A DNA stretch of 33,886 nt, from the NCBI GenBank assembly GCA_030141605.1, contig JAQGDQ010000756.1, positions 67,484 to 101,369 on the forward strand. The letters are read 5' to 3'. This DNA comes from Tubiluchus corallicola. Lineage: Eukaryota; Priapulida; Priapulimorpha; Priapulimorphida; Tubiluchidae. Below, piece by piece: positions 9,425 to 20,552 of the stretch. Below the pieces are notes generated by a model. It was not told the DNA's origin and did not search any database. It saw nothing but the letters and a program-made list of their open reading frames with translations. Both the position numbers and the translations under genes were made by a program. Position 1 is the first letter of the stretch; every line of letters begins with the position of its first letter.

Positions 9425-12400
9425 GTGAGTCGCGCCCCCTGTCGCAGATGCGAGCATTTACTTTACAGTTGATTAGTAATTTGGATTTGTATTCTTATTA
9501 AACTTTAACTTTTCATTGCCATTAAGTCAGTGCTGACATCTGTCAGTACACTTTGTAGTTTTCAATATATCTTTGTACTTGCTACTGCTGTATGTTTGTG
9601 TGTAACTGGGTTACTTGGCTTCTCCGTGAATTTAGTAACTCTTTACACTTGGTAGCTAGATTAGAAGAGCAGCACTGGTCTTCAACAACATTTTGACTCA
9701 GATGCCATGATATATTAGCTGATGGATTGACTTTGACTTTTTCTGACTACTGATGATCATGTTCGCCATTTTGTGTGTATGCAGATTGACTATGAGACTA
9801 TGATTTTGAGTAAAATACAGATCATGATTTCATCCATTGATTTCATCTGTTTAACTTAAAGGACAAGAAAAGGCCTAGTTAAAGCAAGTCTCAGAAAATT
9901 TTCGTTAAAAAATTATAACGGTTAGAGGCAATCTTAAGCGTTTATCATACTCACGTTAAAAGAATTTCCTGTTTGTTTTCATTTTAAATTCTCTCGCGAG
10001 ACTGTCACGGCGGCGCCATATTAGATGGCGTCACAGAACCACAACACAAATCTTTATAGTACACGTGCTCAGAACTCACTGCGACCGTGTTCTTGTGATG
10101 TCATGTCACGTGATCAGTCACATGCTGGCTTTTCAATTGGTGGACTAAATGAAACATGTCTGCGCCAACGTTTACTGCAGCGGTTGAAATATTTTATAAA
10201 AATTGGAGTAAATGAGAAACCGTGAGTACTTCATTCGCTTAGGATTATACTTAGGTGATGTAATTTTCTATTGCGAATTTTCTGAGGTCTTGAGAATAAA
10301 GCAGTTTTTCTTTCAATTGTTCCTTCCTTTAACAACTGTATAACTCCATATTTTCTCTTCGAAAATGCTTCTCCGGCGTTCTAGCAGTTCAAAAATTTTC
10401 TGGACGCCAACCATGGTAGCGCCCCCCCCCCGATGGGGCCTCAAACGCCTCACTTCCCCCGGGCCTCGCCTACGCTGAAATAGGCCCTGTCGTTCACACG
10501 TCTTAAATTGTTGACTTTCATGAAATCACCGAGTCTGCTTTCTTGTCCCCTAAATCTTAAAAGTCTAAAGTTCTGAATTTAAATGAAATGAAACGAAAAT
10601 GGAATGTTCCATTTGCTTTAATAGGGATAAGCTAATAAATTTTTTTTCGATCACCATTGCGTTTAGTCTAATAGTAAACACTTTTTTAATGAAATATTAA
10701 ATACGTGAAATATTCAACAGCTGTACAAATATACTATGCAGTGCAACTCAGTGCACCACAGCACCTAAACAACGTCGTGCAATGCAGTGCAACTCAATGC
10801 ACCACAGCATAAAAAAACAACGTCGTGCAATGTAGTGCAACTCAATGCACCACAGCATAAAAAAACAACGTCGTGCAATGTAGTGCAACTCAATGCACCA
10901 CAGCACAAAACAACGTCGTGCAATGCAGTGCAGCTGAACTATATTGCAGTTTTGGAAACTTGCAATCGGTTGCAGGTTTTTCTCAGATTGGCAGCCAGCG
11001 AGGTCAGACAGGACAAAACAGTTACTACGTAACAGTCTGTAACTACAATAGATCGTGCTTCTGCAACCATACTGTTCCCGTGTTTCTGTATCCTCGACCG
11101 CGTGCGCGTGACGCACCGTCTGTTTTTGTCTCGCGTTCCCTCACAAGCTATTACTGGATTATGTCAATCGTTGAAGCAACTCAGCCATTATAAGCCCGGA
11201 ATTACGTTGAACTAACGGTTCAGATAAACTGCACTTAGTGGCGTGTTTTCCAGCGCTATAAGCGTTAAAACGGTTATGAAGGTGTGTTAAAAGCGCCTTT
11301 TCAAAGTGAAGTATGAACTACAGCTGTGAACGAAAACTGGACCATTGATTACTAGGGGTGAGCATTCTCTACCAGAAAGCGAATTCGAATCGAACCGAAT
11401 TTGTGACTTTCGAATTCGAATCGAACCGAATTTGTGACTTTCGAATTCGAATCGAACCGAATTTGTGACTTTCGAATTCGGATGGAACCCAACTTCAGTG
11501 TTTCGAATTCGAATTGAGATCGAAAGATTTTCGAACACGTTTTCGAACCACCAGTAAAAATTAGTCTTACAAAGATCATGCATATCACTAGATTTTGTTT
11601 GCAATAAAACGACTAGTAATTTCTTTAAAATTGTGCGCAGAAATCACAGCTAAATTATGTTAATTGCATGATGTTTGAATCGTTTTAGTGATCAGGAACA
11701 TGTGTGATTGAAGTGCTGAATTATTCGAATCTATAGTTAAAAGCTAAAAAACTCGTTCGAATCGAATTCGAGCGTTCGATGCTCACCCCTATTGATTAGA
11801 CTCATTTTAACTTGCTGTTCAAAGTACTTGAATTACATTTGGAAATGCATTTTCTTGCCTATAAAAATTAGCAGTTGTTTCTAATATTTGAATAGTTACC
11901 TTGTGAAGTTAATTAACGGCAACCGTACACAGCTTATCGCTTACGTCACAAATTAACCACAGTTTGTGCAATGGTGGGAATCTTCTTTGTGCGTCAAGCA
12001 CATTTACGTAAACGAAGAAGCTGTAAGACGCTGATGTGATGTCACCAAAGTGAGATCACAGATGAACACCGGAGTTTACGATCATGCTTATCACGGTACA
12101 GCGCCTATTTGTTGGATACGCAAATCTGACAAGAATGCGTCCTAGTCTTAGTAGATTCGCTCAGCCGTGCGTAGCTTTAAATGCTCTAAAATATTGAAAA
12201 CTACAATAGCTTTTTTAAATCAAATTTTAAGTTAAATAATAATTACCTCGGATACTCAAATTTCGTTAAACTTCAAAGCTACGTGCGGCTTAGTGAATCT
12301 GCTAAGATTGGCAGCAGCGCCTTTTTGTCACATTGGAGTGGCTGACAAATAGAAGGCGGTACCGTGATAAGCATAATGATGAACTGCTGTGTTAGTTTCT

Positions 12401-15400
12401 GACGCATATGACGTAGAGCCCATATTCGTTACATCATGCGTTTAAGCAGTAACACTTTGCTTAACGCGCAAAGAAAGGTGCCTACCATTGCACAAACTGT
12501 GATTAGTTTGTGACGTAAGCAGTAGCTGTGTTCGGTTTCCCGCTAATCAACTTTCTAAACTAATTATTCAAATATAAGGAACAATTGCTAACTTTTATAG
12601 GCAAGAAAACGTATATTTTGGACAGTAAATTAAAATGAGATTGAATCTAAACAATCGTCCGTTCTTCCTTTAACCTTAATGTAAGCATTCCCTAGTTCAT
12701 GTAAAAACTACAAAAATGCTTGTATGAAACTTGGCACTTCACAGTGCAAATGATGCAGTACTTGGTTGTTGTGCGCATGCGGCATGTCCGAGATAAGAAG
12801 CTGCTCGCTAGGTAGAGAAAGTACTGTCCCTCACGCAGGGCCCACACTGTTGTGCAACTGTAAGGTAGTGTTACTTTTTAACTAATTTCTTTGTGTATGT
12901 TACACAATATTAAAACAGTATATTAAAATGAGATTGAGTCTAAAAAATCGTCCAGTTTTCCTTTAACTGATTCTGAAGGACACGGAGTATTTATCTATCA
13001 TCTTTCAGCACTCAGTTTGTGAATTTATACATTTAGTGACATTTCAAAACTTTCTGCTCTGTTTTATCAGCAGAACTTTTGCTGAAAGACGCCTGTCAGA
13101 GTTGTTGATTCTACGGTACCACTAGATTGCACTTACAGCTGTACAAATAACGAAGCCAGCTCGCTTAGAGGCGACATTGCCCGCTCACCAACACTGGCTT
13201 CTTCTGGATGTCCAGTTTCATCGCTGCACCAGTCCATAAATCAGGCCCATTCGTTTGTCAAATTTATTTGATGGAAACGCTTATCGAATTGTCGAATGTT
13301 TTCGAAAGATAAAAAACGATAAATCAGCAAAGCCGCTGTCAGATTAGGAAAAATTGCAGGCAAGCGTGTTCTGAATTCTGAAGTAATCCTGTCTTTCTGT
13401 CTTGGTGGACTGGTCACGTGACAGACAATGGTAAAAGTTAAATTCCATTCCTAGGCAATTATGGGCTTCATTGAGTCATGGTAGTCGTAATGGCTTCATT
13501 GAGTCATGGTAGTCGTAATGGCTTCCTTGAGTCATGGTAGTCGTAATGGCTTCATTGAGTCATGGTAGTCGTAATGACTTCATTGAGTCATGATAGTCGT
13601 AATGGCTTCATTGAGTCATGATAGTCGTAATGGCTTCATTGAGTCATGGTATTCGTAATGGCTTCATTGAGTCATGGTAGTCGTAATGGCTTCATTGAGT
13701 CATGGTAGTCGTAATGGCTTCATTGAGTCATGGTAGTCGTAATCGCTTCATTGAGTCACGGTAGTCGTAATGGCTTCATTGAGTCATGGTAGTCGTAATG
13801 GCTTCATTGAGTCATGGTAGTCGTAATGGCTTCATTGAGTCATGGTAGTCGTAATGGCTTCATTGAGTCATGGTAGCCGTAATGGCTTCATTAATTCATG
13901 GTAGTCGTAATGGCTTCATTGAGTCATGGTAGTCGTAATGGCTTCATTGAGTCATGGTAGTCGTAATAACTTCATTGAGTCATGGTAGCCGTAGTGACGT
14001 CATTGAGTCATGGTAGTTGTAATGGGTTCGTTGAGTCATGGTAGCCGTAATGGCTTCATTGAGTCATGGTAGTCGTAATGGCTTCATTGAGTCATGGTAG
14101 TCGTAATGGCTTCATTGAGTCATGGTAGCCGTAATGGCTTCATTGAGTCATGGTAGTCGTAATGGCTTCATTGAGTCATGGTAGCCGTAATGGCTTCATT
14201 AATTCATGGTAGTCGTAATGGCTTCATTGAGTCATGGTAGTCGTAATGGCTTCATTGAGTCATGGTGGTCGTAATGGCTTCATTGAGTCATGGTAGTCGT
14301 AATGGCTTCATTGAGTCATGGTAGCCGTAGTGACTTCATTGAGTCATTGTAGTCGTAATGGCTTCATTGAGTCATGGTAGTCGTAATGGCTTCATTGAGT
14401 CATGGTAGCCGTAATGGCTTCATTGATTCACGGTAGCCGTAGTGGCTTCATTGAGACATGGTAGTCGTAATGCCTTCATTGAGTCATGGTAGCCGTAATG
14501 GCTTCATTAATTCATGGTAGTCGTAATGGCTTCATTGAGTCATGGTAGTCGTAATGGCTTCATTGAGTCATGGTGGTCGTAATGGCTTCATTGAGTCATG
14601 GTAGTCGTAATGGCTTCATTGAGTCATGGTAGCCGTAGTGACTTCATTGAGTCATGGTAGTCGTAATGGCTTCATTGAGTCATGGTAGTCGTAATGGCTT
14701 CATTGAGTCATGGTAGCCGTAATGGCTTCATTGATTCACGGTAGCCGTAGTGGCTTCATTGAGACATGGTAGTCGTAATGCCTTCATTGAGTCATGGTAG
14801 TCGTAATGGCTTCATTGAGTCATGGTAGTCGTAATGGCTTCATTGAGTCAAGGTAGTCGTAATGCCTTCATTGAGTCATGGTAGTCGTAATGGCTTCATT
14901 GAGTCATGGTAGTCGTAATGGCTTCATTGAGTCATGGTAGTCGTAGTGGCTTCATTGAGTCGTGGTAGTCGTAATGGCTTCATTGAGTCATGGTAGTCGC
15001 AATGGCTTCATTGAGTCATGGTTGTCATAATTACTCTTTCAGTTATTTGTATAAATTTACTTTTTCTTCTTAAATATTGTCTTTAAAAAACCGGACTCAA
15101 TCTTAAACTATAGATCAAAACAATCTGCTCTTTAAAATATTGAAAGCAAACATACTATTTTTCAAAAATGACTCACGTGAAAGAATTATTACCACACAAA
15201 CACAATTTTACATTCGCGCCACTAGTTCTTCGCTGTTACATGCATTTCACCATTCGCTAGTTAGACGGGCACTAGCGCTTGCTTTTCGGAAATGCATTGC
15301 ACAAAAACAGGTGCTGTACCTCACAGTGCAGATGTGCTCATTTCTGACGAACTGCGCACGTTCGACAGGTCATCCGTGAGCACGATAAATTTGAAATTTG

Positions 15401-18400
15401 AATTTTTATCTTAAATTCAACACACTGAATATCTTACAGTAGCACTGCACTTCAATTTTCGCTTTTGCAAACACGTGCAACACGCTCGTGGAATATTTTT
15501 GCTGTTAAAAATTATGTTAGTTTGTGATGTCATCAATAGTTGGGCTCGCCAACTATTAACAGAAGTTTTTAATTTATTACTTAATTACCAGAAAGACTTT
15601 TGCAGTATTAATTGTGTTAAAATGTATACTTTTGATTGGACTTGAAAATGGGATAGTATATGAAAAATCATCCTGTCTTCTTTTACAACCAGATTTAAAT
15701 CTATGTTCCACTATTGAAGAAAATCATTAATTAATTAATTAAAGAAAGAACCTGGAGAAGTGGTGCAATTCTGCAACTCAGCAAATGAAAGTTAGCTTGT
15801 CACCATTAAGGTAATTGTGAGGTACTTGCTGGACTAATTACACAGCAGATGTCGCCTACACCAGAATTCTACCTGTCCACTACTGTACAATAGTTGTAAC
15901 ATTCATCTAATGATCCTGATAATGGTAATTATGATGATATGGAGGAGGAGGAGAATGAGGAAGGGGAGGAGAAAGAGGAAGAGGAGGACGATGAAGAGGA
16001 GAACGAGGAAGGGGATGAGAAAGAGGACGAAGAGGAGAACGATGAAGAGTGGGAGAACGAGGAAGAAGAGGACGATGAAGAGTGGGAGAAAGAGGAAGAA
16101 GAGGAGAACAATGAAGAGTGGGAGAACGAGGAAGAAGAGGAGGACGATGAAGAGGAGGAGAATGATGAAGAAGAGGAGGACGATGAAGAGGAGAACGAGG
16201 AAGGGAGGAGAAAGAGGAAGAAGAGTAGAACGGTGAAGAGTAGGAAAACGAGGAAGAAGAGGGGGACGATGAAGAGGAGAACGAGGAAGGGGATGAGAAA
16301 GAGGACGAAGAGGAGAACGATGAAGAGGAGGATAATGAGTAAGAAGAGGGGGACGATGAACAGGAGGACGATAAAGGGGAGGAGAATGAGGAAGGGGAGG
16401 AGGGCGAGGAAGAGAAGGACAATGAGGAAGAAGAGAAGAACGATGAAGGGGAGGAGAACGAGGAAGGGGAGGAGAACGAGGAGGAGAATTAGAATGAGGA
16501 AGGGGAGGAGGGAACAATGGCAACAATATTTTCATTAAATAGTTTAACATTACCATTAAATCTGGCTTCCTGTAGCCCACATCTGAGTGTCTCCTCTACC
16601 AATGATTATCACCTGATTTTTTGCATCCTAAGGTAGGCCTGACTGTCCATAGTCAGCACTCACCTGGTTGAATGTTGTGACTTTCGACCTGGCTTCATTT
16701 CAACTGCCTTCATGTGACCTTACGTGCCCACAACCTTTCTTCCTATAGTCTGGAATCATCCTGGTTTCTTGTCGCCTACCGTTAATCTGGCTTCTTTTTA
16801 TGACTGGGAATCAGCCTGTCTTCTTATAGCATACCCTCAACCTTATTTCCTGCAGGTTGAATCAACCAACCTTTCTATACCCCAGCCTGCCTTTTTATAC
16901 CCCCAACCTGCCTTCCTGTACCCCCGGCCTGCCTCCCTGTACCCCCGGCCTGCCTTCCTGTACCCCCGACCCGCCTTTCTGTACCCCAGCCTGCCTTTCT
17001 GTACCCCCGGCCTGCCTTCCTGTACCCCCGACCCGCCTTTCTGTACCCCAGCCTGCCTTTTTATACCCCAACCTGCCTTCCTGTACCCCCGGCCTGCCTT
17101 CCTGTACCCCCGGCCTGCCTCCTTGTACCCCCGGCCTGCCTTCCTGTACCCCCGACCCGCCTTTCTGTACCCCAGCCTGCCTTCCTATACCCCAGCCTGC
17201 CTTCCTGTACCCCAGCCTGCCTTCCTGTACCCCCAGCCTGCCTTTCTGTACCCCCAGCCTGGTTTCCTTTACCCCAGCCTGCCTTCCTGTACCCCAGCCT
17301 GCCTTCCTGTACCCCAGCCTGGTTTCCTTTACCCCAGCCTGGCTTCCTGTACCCCCGGCCTGCGTTCCTGTACCCCAGCCTGCCTTCCTTTACCCCAGCC
17401 TGGCTTCCTATACCTCCAGCCTGCCTTTCTATACCCCAGCTTGCCTTCCTTTACCCCAGCCTGGCTTCCTGTACCCCCAGCCTGCCTTCCTGTACCCCCA
17501 GCCTGGCTTCCTTTACCCCAGCCTGGCTTCCTTTACCCCAGCCTGGCTTCCTATACCTCCAGCCTGCCTTTCTATACCCCAGCTTGCCTTCCTTTACCCC
17601 AGCCTGCCTTCCTGCACCCCCAGCCTGCCTTCCTGTACCCCATCCTGCCTTCCTATACCCCCAGCCTGCCTTCCTGTACCCCCAGCCTGCCTTTCTATAC
17701 CCCAGCCTGCCTTCCTGTACCCCAGCCTGCCTTTCTGTACCCCATCCTGCCTTTCTATACCCCATCCTGCCTTTCTGTACCCCAGCCTTCCTTTCTGTAC
17801 CCCAGCCTGGCTTCCTATACCCCCATCCTGCCTTCCTATACCACCAGCCTGCCTTTCTGTACCCCCAGCCTGGCTTCTTTTACCCCATCCTGCCTTCCTA
17901 TACCACCAGCCTGCCTTTCTGTACCCCCAGCCTGCCTTCCTGTACCTCCAGTCTGCCTTCCTGTACCTCCAGCCTGTCTTCCTATACCACCAGCCTGCCT
18001 TCCTGTACCCCCAGCCTGCCTTCCTGTACCTCCAGTCTGCCTTCCTGTACCCCCAGCCTGCCTTCCTTTACCCCAGCCTTCCTTCCTGTACCCCCAGCCT
18101 GCCTTCCTTTACCCCAGCCTTCCTTCCTGTACCCCCAGCCTGCCTTTCTGTACCCCCAGCCTGCCTTCCTGTACCTCCAGTCTGCCTTCCTGTACCCCCA
18201 GCCTGGCTTCCTGTACCTCCAGTCTGTCTTCCTGTACCCCCAGCCTGCCTTCCTGTACCCCCAGCCTGCCTTTCTGTACCCCCAGCCTGCCTTCCTGTAC
18301 CTCCAGTCTGCCTTCCTGTACCCCCCAGCCTGGCTTCTTTTACCCCAGCCTGGCTTCCTTTACCCCATCCTGCCTTCCTATACCCCCAGCCTGCCTTCCT

Positions 18401-20503
18401 GTACCCCCAGCCTGCCTTCCTGTACCCCCAGCCTGCCTTCCTGTACCTCCAGCCTGCCTTCCTGTACCTCCAGCCTGCCTTCCTGTACCCCCAGCCTGGC
18501 TTCCTTTACCCCAAAACTTGCTCCTTATCTTCTCAACCTGGTGTCCAACACCCTCAGTAACTAAACCCTCAACCTCCCTTTCTATAGCACAACCTGACTT
18601 CCCATACCTTCACGTTGGCTTCCTCACGCTCCTCTCCAACACCCTCAGTAACTAAACCCTCAGCCTCCCTTTCTATAGCTCAACCTGACTTCCCATACCT
18701 TCACGTTGGCTTCCTCACGCTCCTCTCCAACACCCTCAGTAACTAAACCCTCAACCTCCCTTTCTATAACTCAACCTGACTTCCCATACCATCACGTTGG
18801 CTTCCTCACACTCCTCTCCAACACCTTCAGTAACTAAACCCTCAACCTCCCTTTCTATAGCTCAACCTGACTTCCCATACCTTCACGTTGGCTTCCTCAC
18901 GCTCCTCTTCAACACCCTCAGTAACTAAACCCTCAACCTCCCTTTCTATAACACAACCTGACTTCCCATACCGTCACGTTGGCTTCCGCACACTCCTCTC
19001 CAACACCCTCAGTAACTAAACCCTCAACCTCCCTTTCTATAACTCAACCTGACTTCCCATACCTTCACGTTGGCTTCCTCACGCTCCTCTCCAACACCCT
19101 CAGTAACTAAACCCTCAACCTCCCTTTCTATAACACAACCTGACTTCCCATACTGTCACGTTGGCTTCCGCACACTCCTCTCCAACACCCTCAGTAACTA
19201 AACCCTCAACCTCCCTTCGTATAACTCAACCTGACTTCCCATACCTTCACGTTGGCTTCCTCACGCTCCTCTCCAACACCCTCAGTAACTAAACCCTCAA
19301 CCTCCCTTTCTATAACACAACCTGACTTCCCATACTGTCACGTTGGCTTCCGCACACTCCTCTCCAACACCCTCAGTAACTAAACCCTCAACCTCCCTTC
19401 GTATAACTCAACCTGACTTCCCATACCTTCACGTTGGCTTCCTCACGCTCCTCTCCAACACCCTCAGTAACTAAACCCTCAACCTCCCTTTCTATAACAC
19501 AACCTGACTTCCCATACTGTCACGTTGGCTTCCTCACGCTCCTCTCCAACACCCTCAGTAACTAAACCCTCAACCTCCCTTTCTATAGCTCAACCTGACT
19601 TCCCATACCGTCACGTTGGCTTCCTCACGCTCCTCTCCAACACCCTCAGTAACTAAACCCTCAACCTCCCTTTCTATAACACAACCTGACTTCCCATACC
19701 GTCACGTTGGCTTCCGCACACTCCTCTCCAACACCCTCAGTAACTAAACCCTCATGCTCCCTTTCTATAACACAACCTGGCTTCCCATACCGTCACATTG
19801 GCTTCCTCACGCTCCTCTAAATGGTTAGCAATCCAACAGCTTTCTATTTGCTGAAGTAATCAGAGAGCCATAACGCTCGCGTAATCAGTTCATTAATGTT
19901 TGCAGTATTAATTTCTCCTGCCTCTGCTAGACTTAGCAATTATGCCATCATCATATTCCGGACAATCAAATCCGCTGCATTGAAGACCTCCTGCTGCTGC
20001 TGCTGCTGCTGCACAGGTTACGTTGGCTGTTGCTTTAAGTGTTTGCCTTCCCCGTCAACACAAAGTGTAATTAACAATTTGTGCGTGGAGGATCGAATTA
20101 TTGCATCGACCCACGTGGACTGTGTGCAGTTCTTGATTTTGCCGAGCAATTTAGGACAAGGAGAAAAACCAAGGAAGCCAAGTTCTTAGAAAAATGAGCA
20201 AATGGTTGCCCTAATTGCAGTTTGATTGATTTACGTAATTAGGCATTCAGTTGGTTTTGATGACGATCTTTTGTCATTGGAAGGTTTCTGAAAACACTGA
20301 TTTCCATTTTGAATTTTAAGATCGTTTAGGCAAAAGTTTCAATCATCCATTTATTTGTTCATTCAGTGTTTACTCGTTCGTGCGTTCTTTCATTAATCAC
20401 TCATTCACCCACTCACTCACTCATTCGTTCCTTCGTTTGCTGATTCATTCATTCGTTCGTTTATTCATTCATTTGTTCATTCATTCATTCGTTTGTCTAT
20501 TGG

Positions 20504-20552
<49 letters not shown>

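Noticed and set aside
10025-10225. 66-codon frame ending near a GTGAGT-like donor
   Set aside because: Abuts dispersed family Q, has no domain, and direct splicing of exon 1 to exon 2 is already in phase.
13413-13422. GTCACGTGAC E-box palindrome
   Set aside because: A single short motif in intron sequence with no supporting context; too common to call.
15903-16580. Glu-rich (+) and Ser/Pro-rich (-) frames of about 200 codons
   Set aside because: Composition effect of the polypurine tract.
16724-18655. 643-codon Pro/Leu/Tyr-rich open frame
   Set aside because: It is produced by a stop-free 20-21-bp unit; all three + frames are open, and variation in C number shifts the frame inside each ORF.
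19990-20012. Short (CTG)n as a possible disease-type expanding repeat
   Set aside because: Only about seven repeats; nothing unusual.
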